A DNA stretch of 64,000 bases from NCBI RefSeq assembly GCF_014490555.1, contig NZ_CP061032.1:1674001-1738000 (forward strand), written 5' to 3'. The DNA comes from Corynebacterium lujinxingii. GTDB taxonomy: Bacteria > Actinomycetota > Actinomycetes > Mycobacteriales > Mycobacteriaceae. The position numbers were made by a program, and so were the translations under genes. Below, one piece after another: positions 53,300 to 62,525 of this stretch. Under the pieces are notes generated by a model. That model did no database searches and was not told the origin of the DNA. It saw nothing but the letters and a program-made list of their open reading frames with translations. The first letter of the stretch is position 1. The number at the start of each line of letters is the position of its first letter.

Positions 53300-54104
53300 A
53301 CCAACCGTTGTTGTACGAGATTTGTCGAAAACCTACCGACTGACGTCTTCGGGCTCGATCCGTGGACTCGGAAGGAAGACCACCACTGTCGACGCCTTGA
53401 AGTCCGTTTCGTTCGTCTCCTACCGAGGCGAATCCGTCGGCATTTTAGGCAAGAACGGCTCAGGCAAATCTACCCTGCTGCGGATCATCGCCGGAAACGA
53501 GTCTCCTACCTCTGGACTCGTACGAGTATCTGCTGAACCACGGCTCCTGGGCGTGTCAGCCGCACTTCAAGGGGCTTTGACTGGAAGGGAAAACGTAAGA
53601 CTTGGCTTGCTTGCCATGGGACTACATCCTGACGAAGTTGCGCAACTGGAAGACTCCGTAATCGAATGGGCCGACTTAACGGATTCCATCGATCGGCCAC
53701 TGCGTACTTATTCCTCTGGTATGTCTGCCCGTCTGAAGTTCTCCATCGCAACATCAGTGCGTGCCGAAATCTTGCTCGTGGATGAAGCTCTGTCCACAGG
53801 AGATTCCACTTTCACCTCAAAAGCTAAGAAGCGAATGGATTCATTCCTCGATAAATCTGGCACTGTTTTCCTTGTGTCGCACGGAGCAAAGACGATTCAG
53901 GACAATTGCTCACGTGCGCTGTGGCTTCACGAGGGAGAAATCATCGCAGACGGCCCCGCCGAGTCGCTTACGAAGCGATACAGAGTGTGGAGTAACCGAG
54001 CAGCCACCGGCAAGGACGACGAGGCTGAGAAGATCATTCGCGAAACAGCGGCTTCCTATACCCCTCCCACAATCCGTCTTTCAAGCGAAACTGCATCCCG
54101 CTAA
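53289..54104 (+). CDS. wzt: ABC exporter ATPase (Wzt/TagH type)
   Basis: A 271-residue ATPase. Walker A GKNGSGKST is at 54-62, the signature YSSGMSARLKFS near 140, Walker B ILLVDEALSTGD near 158 and the His switch VSHG near 196. The RENVRLGLLAMG stretch after the Q-loop is typical of polysaccharide and teichoic-acid exporters. No C-terminal carbohydrate-binding domain is present (only a 40-residue tail), so export probably does not depend on a capped end, unlike O9a-type Wzt. Its stop codon overlaps the convergent glycosyltransferase gene by 4 bp. Confidence 0.9.
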   Translation: MSGKPTVVVRDLSKTYRLTSSGSIRGLGRKTTTVDALKSVSFVSYRGESVGILGKNGSGKSTLLRIIAGNESPTSGLVRVSAEPRLLGVSAALQGALTGRENVRLGLLAMGLHPDEVAQLEDSVIEWADLTDSIDRPLRTYSSGMSARLKFSIATSVRAEILLVDEALSTGDSTFTSKAKKRMDSFLDKSGTVFLVSHGAKTIQDNCSRALWLHEGEIIADGPAESLTKRYRVWSNRAATGKDDEAEKIIRETAASYTPPTIRLSSETASR

Positions 54105-55999
54105 CACCCGACGTTGAGTATGCCCGATCCGATCGCAATTACCCGGGCATTCGCAAAGATAACTTCGTCGTCGACTTCCCAAGTGTGTGCTACTGAAGGC
54201 GACCGCATCTGAACGAAGTTAAAGCGGTCCGCGGAATAGATGGTGTATCCGCTCTTGACCGCACCGTTGAGAAACGCCGTGTCTTCGCCCTTGGTGCGAT
54301 CCGGAAACGCCAACCCTTCAGTCACCTGGCGGCGCCAGACTAGTGTCGGACCTGCCACAAAATCCGTAAAACACATTTCGTGGGCTGGATTCCTGAGCAA
54401 GAAGCTGTCAGACTGCCCATGGTGCAAGTACGATGCCCGCTTACCTACGATGTCGGCGCCGGAGTACTCAAGTGCATTTATCTGATCCCGCAGGTAGTTT
54501 TCAAAGTAGAGGTCATCGTCATCAAACTTGGCCATAAAGTCGCCGGTTGCTTTGCCCACCAGGTGATTCATACATTTACCGAGGGACCAAGACTTCGGTG
54601 CCTGGAAGACCTGTCCTGTAACCCCTTCAGGAAACTGCGCCCTGACCGCCTGCGGTTGTTCGTCGATTCCATGAAGCATCATCATGAGCTCAACCTCGAC
54701 ATTACGTTGCCGCGCAACCTGTGAGAAGAGATGACTCAACTGTTGCGGGCGGTTTGTCGAGGCCAGAATCGACACCTTCGGTCGTGCATCGCTTTGCTCC
54801 TCAGCCAATCCAATCGCACGAAGAAGAGTGAAGGCGCGATCGGTATAGGTGTGATTCTCCCAAATTTTCCGTTGTGCCCTGTGGCTGATTCGATCTCGAA
54901 CTTCTGGGGAATTGACGATGCTTCGAAGCAAATAGCTGCCCCCCTCCACATCGCGGATGATTGGGACCTCATCCTCCCTGAACATTTCATGTAAAGCGAC
55001 ACTGTCAGTTGAAACGACCACCGCACCGGACGCACCTGCTTCGAAAATACGACGGCTGCACATCGTAGGGCTTTGTGTGATCGTGTTGACGTTTAGAACA
55101 ACTTTGAACCTTTTGAAAGCCGACAACATTTTGTTGTACGGCAACGCACCTTCTACATAGCGCTCGTATTCTGAGGGAAACTGGTATTTATCTTCTTTTC
55201 CTGCAAAGCGGGAAAAGACTACTAAACCGTCCTTAAGGCTTCGAGATGCTCGCACCGCAGCATCTAAAACAAGTGCGATCTGCTGTTGGCGCGATTCAAA
55301 TTTATGTGCAAAATACGTGCCGGCGAATGCAATATCGCCCCGGCGTTCCTCCCCTGCTTTCAAAATCGGATTATGAAGAACCGGCTGAGCAGCGAACGGT
55401 AGGACGCCCACTTTTGCACTTGGCAAAGCGGCCTCATACTGCGGGACCAAGTTCGCGTCTGTCGTGAACACGAAATCGAAGAGTTTCGCCGTTTCGATGA
55501 AGTCGTCGAAGTGAGCCGGATCTTCTTTATTCCAGAACACCGTCGGAATGCCACTAGCTTTGCACCAATCCACCAATTCTTTTAGAGCTAGAGACGGCGC
55601 GTTTTCTCCAGTCAGCTGATACTGCCACTTGCCTCCGTTGCCATTCCACGCAGATTCGACGAATAGGAGCTCGAATGGCCGCTCGCCGCTTTGTGCATTG
55701 GGTACAAAGGTCTCGCCGGGATTCACTGGGCGCAGGTCAAACTCGTACCCCCACGCTCGCTCGGAAAACTCATCGAGAATCGATCCGACCGTTATTCTTT
55801 GAAAGGGTTTTCTCGGGTTGGGCGCAGGAGTGATCTCTTCAACGTCAGACCACTCACCCAGGGGTCTCGGCGCGATGCGTCGTGACAGTGCGAAAGCAGC
55901 TTTTTCTGCTGCTTTCCGTGCCCCCTGCCTTCGCATCACATTCACGAAGCGGGACACGTCGTCGCTCATCGAACGAGCTTGTTCTCGAAAATTGACCAT
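54101..55999 (-). CDS. Bifunctional glycosyltransferase: CgeB-like plus GT2 domain (second copy)
   Basis: A 632-residue enzyme with AAAGGAG 8 nt before the ATG at 55999. 66-395 is CgeB-like (FWNKEDPAHFDDF, IAFAGTYFAHKFESR, NVNTITQSPTMCSRRIFE). 407-632 is a GT-A/GT2 domain starting KVSILASTNRPQQL with the metal motif FDDDD (492-496). It is the same domain order as the 891-residue enzyme but lacks its N-terminal coiled coil and middle linker. It lies 45 bp after the GT4 gene. It is probably a second repeat-unit transferase. Confidence 0.83.
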   Translation of the reverse strand: MVNFREQARSMSDDVSRFVNVMRRQGARKAAEKAAFALSRRIAPRPLGEWSDVEEITPAPNPRKPFQRITVGSILDEFSERAWGYEFDLRPVNPGETFVPNAQSGERPFELLFVESAWNGNGGKWQYQLTGENAPSLALKELVDWCKASGIPTVFWNKEDPAHFDDFIETAKLFDFVFTTDANLVPQYEAALPSAKVGVLPFAAQPVLHNPILKAGEERRGDIAFAGTYFAHKFESRQQQIALVLDAAVRASRSLKDGLVVFSRFAGKEDKYQFPSEYERYVEGALPYNKMLSAFKRFKVVLNVNTITQSPTMCSRRIFEAGASGAVVVSTDSVALHEMFREDEVPIIRDVEGGSYLLRSIVNSPEVRDRISHRAQRKIWENHTYTDRAFTLLRAIGLAEEQSDARPKVSILASTNRPQQLSHLFSQVARQRNVEVELMMMLHGIDEQPQAVRAQFPEGVTGQVFQAPKSWSLGKCMNHLVGKATGDFMAKFDDDDLYFENYLRDQINALEYSGADIVGKRASYLHHGQSDSFLLRNPAHEMCFTDFVAGPTLVWRRQVTEGLAFPDRTKGEDTAFLNGAVKSGYTIYSADRFNFVQMRSPSVAHTWEVDDEVIFANARVIAIGSGILNVGC

Positions 56000-56044
56000 C
56001 GCGATTTCTCCTTTACGTTTGGGCGTCTATCGTCTGGCTCAGAA

Positions 56045-57478
56045 CTACGCTTCGGGCGAGACAATTTCTTCGTAAGCTTCGATTAGTCGTTGAGCACTAG
56101 CCTGCCATGTCCGTGTAGCCAAGAACGCCTCCAGCTGATGACCATAAAAGTGGTCTGGATCCGCGAGTACCTTCCGGATCGCTTCGCTCAATGCTTCAGG
56201 ATCATCGGGTGGAACATACAGAGCCAACTCACCAGTAGCTTCTCTAACCGCAGGAAGGTCGGAGGCAACCACTGGGATATTCATTCCCATCGCAAGCATC
56301 GGTTTTAGCGGGGTGACTGCCCTGCATACTTCATAGTCTCTTCGTGGCAACACAAACACGTCTAATGCAGCACACCACTCAGGAATAGCTTGGGGGTCTT
56401 GCTTGCCTGCAAAGACAACTCGATCTGTTAAACCCCTCTCCTCTACTAAATGTTGTAGGGCGGGAAGCTCAGAGCCGTTACCGACTATCAATGCTTTGGT
56501 GTGTTCATCAAGGAATTCCAAGGCTAAGATAAGCGAATCGAGCCCCTCATAGTCAACAACCGAGGTGATTGTCCCAATCAGCTTTGTGCTCGACGGGATC
56601 CCGATATTTTTCCTTGCGAAATCCTTGGTAGGGGCTTCTATAGCCTCATCACGATCGAATCCATTCGGAACAACGTAAATGTTGTCTTTCGGAACTCCGC
56701 GTTCTTCAACGCGACGCCGTGACACGTCGCTGAGCACAAGGACTGCAGAAGCCGCTTGCATAGCTAGGGTTTCGCGTCTTCTGAACTCTGCGAGAAAATC
56801 CCTACTTCTTTGCTCCGAGCTCTCTAACTCCAGTGTCTTATCGCGCTCCCCGCGCACTTCGTAAACCCATGGGATCCCAAGGATCTGTGCGACCTCGCTG
56901 ATCAAGCTCGCATTTCTAAAGTCTGTCGTCGTGTGCAACAGGGTGATATCGAGCTGCCGTGCTATCTCGGCAAGCAAATTAATGGCCTCACGTCGATTCT
57001 TGCCTCTCCGCAAAGACATCCGGCTGGGTAGCAACAAGAAGTAATCGATGCCGTCAACTGATACGGAATTCTGTGCGGGAATTACGCCGATTGTCGCCGG
57101 ATATCCCATTCTTGTAGCTGGGTAGACAGCTACATCTTGCTGCCTAATTTCTTGGAGAATTTTTTGAGTACGCACCGTGTATCCACTCACTGTGTATGGC
57201 TGCGCACTATTTATAAAATACAGGACCCGAGCTTCGTCACTAGGCTGCCGATTAACTGATGGAAGAATGGGATCGCCTAAGTCTTGCCACGAAGTAGTGT
57301 CCGGAACTCCCGCACGAGACATGCGTTCCAAGGGAACAGGGAGTCTGAAGCCACTTCCCTGGAGTTTTCGGCCAATTCTTACGGAGACTTTCTGTAGAAA
57401 CGGCATCGGCCCCGACAGGAAGTCCGCCACCATCGCAGATAGAAAAAGCGGGAAGTACCTAGCTGGGCGCATTACCAT
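56045..57478 (-). CDS. GT4 glycosyltransferase
   Basis: A 477-residue GT-B enzyme: YTVSGYTVRTQKIL (about 94-107) in the acceptor domain, YVVPNGFDRDEAIE (about 270), TSVVDYEGLDSLI and the donor motif AVTPLKPMLAMG near 395. It resembles the GT4 part of the 1451-residue fusion (both share GYT-RT and PLKP motifs). Basic and hydrophobic residues at the N terminus (1-40) may attach it to the membrane. Its start overlaps the 3' end of the next upstream GT gene by 20 bp, so coupling is likely. Confidence 0.85.
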   Translation of the reverse strand: MVMRPARYFPLFLSAMVADFLSGPMPFLQKVSVRIGRKLQGSGFRLPVPLERMSRAGVPDTTSWQDLGDPILPSVNRQPSDEARVLYFINSAQPYTVSGYTVRTQKILQEIRQQDVAVYPATRMGYPATIGVIPAQNSVSVDGIDYFLLLPSRMSLRRGKNRREAINLLAEIARQLDITLLHTTTDFRNASLISEVAQILGIPWVYEVRGERDKTLELESSEQRSRDFLAEFRRRETLAMQAASAVLVLSDVSRRRVEERGVPKDNIYVVPNGFDRDEAIEAPTKDFARKNIGIPSSTKLIGTITSVVDYEGLDSLILALEFLDEHTKALIVGNGSELPALQHLVEERGLTDRVVFAGKQDPQAIPEWCAALDVFVLPRRDYEVCRAVTPLKPMLAMGMNIPVVASDLPAVREATGELALYVPPDDPEALSEAIRKVLADPDHFYGHQLEAFLATRTWQASAQRLIEAYEEIVSPEA

Positions 57479-58760
57479 CCGATGCTTCGATCTGCTCCAT
57501 TATCTGCAGCAATCGCACAGGTGTCATTTCTTCACGCTCCCGAATCACCCAATCACGGCCGGTGGTTCCGACTCTGAGGCGCTGCGGGTTATTGCCGAGC
57601 GACACCCATAACTTTGCGAGCGCCAATGGATCCTGCGGTGGCACAACGTCTCCGCCGCCCAGGCTTGAGATCAGATCAGCGGCCTCCCCCTCCACAACCC
57701 CCGAAATATGAATCCGGTTAAAGAGTAACTCATATGTCTTGGACGGGACCGTGCGTCGCAGCGGTTCCCATTCAGCCAAGTGCACCAGCGCTGTGTCAGC
57801 CCAGTCGTAATACGCGTTCAAAAGTTCTGCCGGCTTAAGGCGAATAAAACGAGCGTCGACTCCATACTCCTGAGCCTTCTCCTGGAGCAGCTCACGGGCT
57901 GCACCCGCACCAACGAATATCATATGAACGTGAAGCCCCTGTAGCTTGGCCAGCTTGGCAGCTTCCAATGCGTTTTGCAGGTTTTGTGCGCGGCCTATGG
58001 TGCCGGCGTACAGCACGTTTAAGTGGCCGTCTTTTCGATGATTCCCCCTATCTTTCGTTGGCTGACTAGCTACTGGAAACACATTTCGGATTACTACGAC
58101 TTCTGGACTGTTTCCTCGCGTGGACAATTCACGGCGCGACTCCAGAGATGCTTTCAAGGTGCTGGAGGTGACCAAGATTGCCCTCGCACCCCTCAGAGAA
58201 GAATTCAGTACTTTCGTGGACACACGAGTGACCAGTTGGAGAGGGCCGTTTTTAGCGAGCTTCTCTCGGATCGACGGATCCCCGACACCGGCATTCCAAG
58301 ACGCCGCTTGTCCCATCAGATCTGGCCAAGCATCCCGGAGATCGATGACGTACGGCCGACCGAAAATTTTAGCGGCCAGCCACGTTACCCCTGCTGTTGG
58401 CAGAGCAGGCACCGTCCCTATTACAAGGTCCGGCTCAATCTGTTTCCTGTTCCTAATGAGCGTTCGAACTTGCGAGAGTGCTATCCGCAGCTGGCTAGCA
58501 GCCTTCGACGTAATCGAATCGCCTACCCGGTAAGCGGAAGTGCGGAAAATAGTCTCGCCTTCGGCTCCCTTATATGGGACCTTCCGCGTCAGACTACTGT
58601 CACCTGTAGTGTCGTCAATCGACCGGCTATTACGTGGTGGAGGTGCAACTACACAGACTTCGTGACCAGCGTCGATAAGTATTTTCGCAAGCCAAGACCA
58701 TCGACGTTGCGGTACTCCGTTTTCTGGGTACCAATACTGGGTGACGAGAAGAATACGCAT
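57459..58760 (-). CDS. GT4 glycosyltransferase, WbuB/WcaL-like
   Basis: A 433-residue GT4 enzyme beginning MRILLVTQYWYPENGVPQRR, the N-terminal pattern of WbuB-type transferases (usually QYF.PE). DLRDAWPDLM is near 145-154, LYAGTIGRAQNL near 250 and RRTVPSKTYELL near 340 forms the donor site. It could add an N-acetyl-sugar such as FucNAc or ManNAc(A) to the lipid carrier. It is the first gene of the three-GT minus-strand unit and lies next to the tRNA. Confidence 0.85.
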   Translation of the reverse strand: MRILLVTQYWYPENGVPQRRWSWLAKILIDAGHEVCVVAPPPRNSRSIDDTTGDSSLTRKVPYKGAEGETIFRTSAYRVGDSITSKAASQLRIALSQVRTLIRNRKQIEPDLVIGTVPALPTAGVTWLAAKIFGRPYVIDLRDAWPDLMGQAASWNAGVGDPSIREKLAKNGPLQLVTRVSTKVLNSSLRGARAILVTSSTLKASLESRRELSTRGNSPEVVVIRNVFPVASQPTKDRGNHRKDGHLNVLYAGTIGRAQNLQNALEAAKLAKLQGLHVHMIFVGAGAARELLQEKAQEYGVDARFIRLKPAELLNAYYDWADTALVHLAEWEPLRRTVPSKTYELLFNRIHISGVVEGEAADLISSLGGGDVVPPQDPLALAKLWVSLGNNPQRLRVGTTGRDWVIREREEMTPVRLLQIMEQIEASDGNAPS

Positions 58761-58799
58761 GTCCTCGCCACCTCCGATTGACTATGGGCTGAATGATTG

Positions 58800-58873
58800 T
58801 GGGGCCAGCGGGGCTCGAACCCGCGACCAGCGGATTATGAGTCCGCGGCTCTAACCGACTGAGCTATAGCCCC
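58800..58873 (-). tRNA. tRNA with CAT anticodon (probably Ile2; elongator Met possible)
   Basis: A 74-nt cloverleaf on the minus strand. The acceptor GGGGCTA pairs with TGGCCCC, discriminator A. The anticodon stem GCGGA/TCCGC encloses CTCATAA, giving CAT. The T-arm is GCGGG-TTCGAGC-CCCGC. The GGGGCTA acceptor resembles isoleucine tRNAs, favouring Ile2 with lysidine-modified C34. It separates the GT genes from wecC. Confidence 0.85.
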
Positions 58874-58935
58874 TAATGCGGCTCCGGAACTCTTCTTCCT
58901 AGAGTCGCAATACTTAGGCGTAAAGCACGGGTGCC

Positions 58936-60201
58936 TTAGCGCCAAATACCTCTAGTATCAATCACAGTCTTTCCGTTGAGCAAATTCTGGTCGATGCCAA
59001 CGAACTCCCGGTGGTCAACGAGGAGGACTACAACGCCTGCGCTTTCGATGGCTGTGGTGAAATCGGCCAATTCAATGTTCTTGTGCGCGGCGAGACGATC
59101 GGGCAGGGAATCTACGTTCGGTTCCACAACAGAAACCGTGGTTTCGGGATTTCGTTCAGCCAACTGCTCAACGATACCCAGCGCCGGCGACTCTCGAAGA
59201 TCGTCGATATCCGCCTTGAATGCGATACCAAGAGCTGCAACCCTCTTATTGTCAGACTTGCTGAGCGCCTTCTCTACCTTGTCCAGGACGAACGACGGCT
59301 TGCCATCGTTGATCTCCCGTGCCTGGCGAACAATCTTGGCTTCCTCCGGTACTGCGGAAACGATGAACCACGGATCGACAGCGATGCAGTGTCCACCGAC
59401 GCCGGGGCCGGGCTTGAGGATGTTGACACGTGGGTGGTGGTTGGCGAGCTCAATCAGCTCCCAGACGTCGATTCCAAGACGGTCGCTAATTAGGGAAAGC
59501 TCGTTTGCGAAAGCGATATTTACGTCTCGGAACGAGTTCTCGGTAAGCTTCGCCATCTCCGCGGTCGTCGCATCTGTCGTCAGCAATTCAGCGGTGCAGA
59601 ACGTCGCATACAAATCACGAGCAAGCTCCGTGCCCTTTGGAGTCAAACCACCGATGACGCGGTCATTGTTCTCCATCTCTTCCATGATCTGCCCCGGCAG
59701 GACGCGCTCAGGACAGTGAGCAACGAAGATGGCATTCTCGTCTTCTTCGTTCAGCGAGAGGTCAGGCCGCTTCTCGATGATGTACTCCGCCATGTTGCGA
59801 GTCGTTCCCGGAGGAGAGGTGGACTCCAACACCACAAGGGCACCTGGGCGCAGGCGCGGAGCCATCGCATCGACCGCTGAGTTGATGTATTTGGTGTCTA
59901 CCTCGTGATTGTCACCCTTGAACGGGGTTGGCACGCAGACGATGTAGGCATCCGCCTCGACCTGGTCGAAGCGCGCGGTCAGCAGACCGCGTTCCACGAC
60001 GTCCTTGAGCAGCTCGTCAAAACCCGGTTCAACGAACGGCACTTCGCCTCTATTGATGGACTCGACAAAGGTCGGGTTGACATCAACACCGGTTACCTTG
60101 ATTCCCTTGGAGGCGATAAACGCTGCCGTAGGAAGACCGATGTATCCAAGGCCAACGACGCATACATCTTTAAACGTATTTTGCACCGCGGTGTTCGCCA
60201 C
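58936..60201 (-). CDS. wecC: UDP-N-acetyl-D-mannosamine dehydrogenase
   Basis: A 421-residue UDP-sugar dehydrogenase. The Rossmann motif GLGYIGLPTA is at 17-26, STSPPGTT near 148, a CPERVLPG block near 188 and the catalytic Cys in GVGGHCIAVDPWF near 275. This set matches WecC, which oxidises UDP-ManNAc to UDP-ManNAcA with two NAD. The GTG at 60201 is chosen (AAAGGAAA about 7 nt upstream), since the longer frame would run deep into wecB. It lies about 100 bp downstream of wecB. The product would be the uronic acid donor for the neighbouring glycosyltransferases. Confidence 0.92.
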   Translation of the reverse strand: MANTAVQNTFKDVCVVGLGYIGLPTAAFIASKGIKVTGVDVNPTFVESINRGEVPFVEPGFDELLKDVVERGLLTARFDQVEADAYIVCVPTPFKGDNHEVDTKYINSAVDAMAPRLRPGALVVLESTSPPGTTRNMAEYIIEKRPDLSLNEEDENAIFVAHCPERVLPGQIMEEMENNDRVIGGLTPKGTELARDLYATFCTAELLTTDATTAEMAKLTENSFRDVNIAFANELSLISDRLGIDVWELIELANHHPRVNILKPGPGVGGHCIAVDPWFIVSAVPEEAKIVRQAREINDGKPSFVLDKVEKALSKSDNKRVAALGIAFKADIDDLRESPALGIVEQLAERNPETTVSVVEPNVDSLPDRLAAHKNIELADFTTAIESAGVVVLLVDHREFVGIDQNLLNGKTVIDTRGIWR

Positions 60202-60307
60202 TTTCTTTTCCTTTCGCATGGATCCTCTATGGACCCGTTGTCTCTGCGGCTCAGATCGTTCCATTAGAGCGTACCCTCGCCCACTGTGTCCGTGTATCGG
60301 ATCCCGG

Positions 60308-61471
60308 CTATTTGCCGTCGAGTTCCGGTTCGAACTCGCCGATTCGCTCTCCAACGCCCAACAATTCTGCGATGGCGGCAACCGCACGCGCGGCAGCCTT
60401 GCCGTCGCCATACGGATTCACTGCGTTTGCCATTGCTTGGTAAGCAGCATCTTGGTCGAGAAGGTTCCTCGCCTCCGCGACAATTCGATCGCGGTCGGTA
60501 CCGACGAGCTTCACAGTTCCAGCCACCACAGCTTCAGGGCGCTCGGTGTTCTCGCGCATCACGAGGACAGGCTTGCCAAGCGACGGAGCTTCCTCCTGCA
60601 CTCCGCCGGAATCGGTGAGCACTAGGTATGCGCGGCTCATTAGTGCTGTGAACTGGTCATACGGCAACGGGTCCGTGATGATGACGTTCGGAAGGTCTTC
60701 AACCTCTGGGAGAACCGCTTCGCGAACCTTAGGGTTGAGGTGTAGGGGCAACGCGAAAATGTGGTCTGGGTAGGACTTTGCAAGGTCCTGGACAGCGCCA
60801 CCGATTTCCTTCATCGCGTCGAGGTTCTCGCGACGGTGGGTAGTGACTAGGACGAGTTTCTCGTTGGAGTTTCGAAGCTCTTCCAGTCGCGGATCTTCAA
60901 AATGAACGTCCCATTCCGACGCCGTCAACAGCGCATCAATGACGGTGTTACCCGTGACGACAATATCCTTAGAGCGGAAATTCTCTCGGCGAAGATTCTC
61001 GCGCGATTCGTTCGTGGGAGCCAAATGGAGGGAGGCAAGCTGTCCAATGATCTTACGGTTTGCCTCCTCAGGGAATGGCGAGAGGATGTCCCCAGTGCGA
61101 AGGCCAGCTTCAAGGTGGACCACCTGCACCCCCTTGTGAAAACCTGCCAATGCTGCCACCATCGCTGTAGACGTATCACCCTGTGAAATAATTACGTCAG
61201 GCTTTTCTTCGTCAATAATCGGATCGAGCCCTTGAATCGCCCTGGAAACCAACTCGTTGAGACTTTGGCCCGGCTTCATCAACGCCATGTCATGATTCGG
61301 GGTGATGCCGAAGCGTTTATTCACCTGCTCCAGCATTTCCTTGTGTTGACCGGTGGACACCACCACCGATTCAAAACGTCCATCGTTTTGAAGCGCACTC
61401 ACGACCGGCGCGACCTTGATCGCTTCCGGGCGGGTGCCATAAACGGTCATAATTTTCGGCTTAACCGACAT
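60308..61471 (-). CDS. wecB: UDP-N-acetylglucosamine 2-epimerase (non-hydrolysing)
   Basis: A 387-residue WecB-type epimerase: MTVYGTRPEAIKVAPV at the N terminus, GDTSTAM near 98, HLEAGLRTGD near 118, TTHRRENL near 212 and TDSGGVQEEAPSLGKPVLV near 288, all typical. It interconverts UDP-GlcNAc and UDP-ManNAc. Followed by wecC, the two genes give UDP-ManNAcA. Codon use is closer to the GC-rich core than to the glycan locus across the tRNA. Confidence 0.94.
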   Translation of the reverse strand: MSVKPKIMTVYGTRPEAIKVAPVVSALQNDGRFESVVVSTGQHKEMLEQVNKRFGITPNHDMALMKPGQSLNELVSRAIQGLDPIIDEEKPDVIISQGDTSTAMVAALAGFHKGVQVVHLEAGLRTGDILSPFPEEANRKIIGQLASLHLAPTNESRENLRRENFRSKDIVVTGNTVIDALLTASEWDVHFEDPRLEELRNSNEKLVLVTTHRRENLDAMKEIGGAVQDLAKSYPDHIFALPLHLNPKVREAVLPEVEDLPNVIITDPLPYDQFTALMSRAYLVLTDSGGVQEEAPSLGKPVLVMRENTERPEAVVAGTVKLVGTDRDRIVAEARNLLDQDAAYQAMANAVNPYGDGKAAARAVAAIAELLGVGERIGEFEPELDGK

Positions 61472-61589
61472 GGGTTCCTTAAGGGTTGTTCGACACAGGG
61501 ATACTCTCTACAACTTAGTACAGGCATTCCAATTAAGTCGTCTGAGGGCGTAGCTGCCACTTTGCGTGAGCTAAAGGCTTAGGTAGTCA

Positions 61590-62525
61590 TTAGCGCCCCA
61601 CCAAGTCGGCAACAATCCCGTCCAGGATGTCTTTTTCGCTGATGATGAGGCTGGTAGCACCAGCCTCACGTCCAAAGGCGTCCATGAGCTGCTCAGCCAC
61701 TGTGGAGCCTGAACCAATCACGTCCGCGCGGCCGGGGTGTACCACCGGATTCTCTCGTCGCTGATCGGCGGTCTTGGAACGCAAGTCCGCAGTCACTTCT
61801 CGCAGACGATCAAACGGTATCTCGGACGTGTGAATCCGCTCTGGATCATAGGAGTCCAGGTTCTGCGCGATAGCGGAAAGCGTCGTAAACGTGCCAGCAC
61901 ACCCCACAATCGTTTTCGCCTCCGCGAACGGCACAACCTTGGCTGCTTCATCGATCCGTTCGTCGATGTAGGCACGGGCCGCAGCCGTTTCATCCTCGGT
62001 CGGCGGATCTGACCGCATGAAGCGCTCAGTGATACGCACGCAGCCCATCTGGGTGGACATTGCGCGGATGCCTTCGTCGGTTTCCATCACGAACTCAGTA
62101 GAGCCGCCGCCGAGGTCGATCACGCAGAACGGGCCGCGGGCGGGATCGAGATCGGCTGTGGCGCCAGCGAAGGACAACGCTGCCTCTTCTTCACCGGAGA
62201 TCACCTCGGCAACCGCACCCGATTGAATCTGGCCGAGCAGCTCCCGGGTCATGGCGAAAAAGTCCTCGCGGTTGGCGGCGTCGCGGGTGGCGGAGGTGGC
62301 CACCATGCGCACGCGGGTGACGTTCTCACTCTGCATTTCGTCGACGTAGTCCGCAAGTGCCACGCGGGTGCGTTCGATAGCCTCGGGCGCGAACTGGCCC
62401 GTCTCGTCGACGCCTTGGCCAAGGCGGACGATGGTGTTGCAGCGGGAAACCTCGCCGGTCTCGGTGTCGTGGATCAGCAGACGAATGGAGTTGGTGCCAC
62501 AGTCCACGGCGGCGACACGGGTCAT
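61590..62525 (-). CDS. ppx: Exopolyphosphatase / pppGpp phosphohydrolase (Ppx/GppA family)
   Basis: A 311-residue short-type Ppx/GppA protein with the actin-like fold: phosphate-1 loop AAVDCGTNSIRLL (5-17), SGEEEAALSFAGA near 128 and DLGGGSTEF near 150. The length and position correspond to mycobacterial and corynebacterial Ppx2, which degrades short-chain polyphosphate. The ATG at 62525 overlaps the DUF501 stop by ATGA, so the two are coupled. Confidence 0.9.
   Translation of the reverse strand: MTRVAAVDCGTNSIRLLIHDTETGEVSRCNTIVRLGQGVDETGQFAPEAIERTRVALADYVDEMQSENVTRVRMVATSATRDAANREDFFAMTRELLGQIQSGAVAEVISGEEEAALSFAGATADLDPARGPFCVIDLGGGSTEFVMETDEGIRAMSTQMGCVRITERFMRSDPPTEDETAAARAYIDERIDEAAKVVPFAEAKTIVGCAGTFTTLSAIAQNLDSYDPERIHTSEIPFDRLREVTADLRSKTADQRRENPVVHPGRADVIGSGSTVAEQLMDAFGREAGATSLIISEKDILDGIVADLVGR

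Noticed and set aside
60201..60411. Longer start for wecC
   Set aside because: The added residues are antisense-like coding of the wecB end; the GTG at 60201 has a good ribosome binding site and gives the normal family start.
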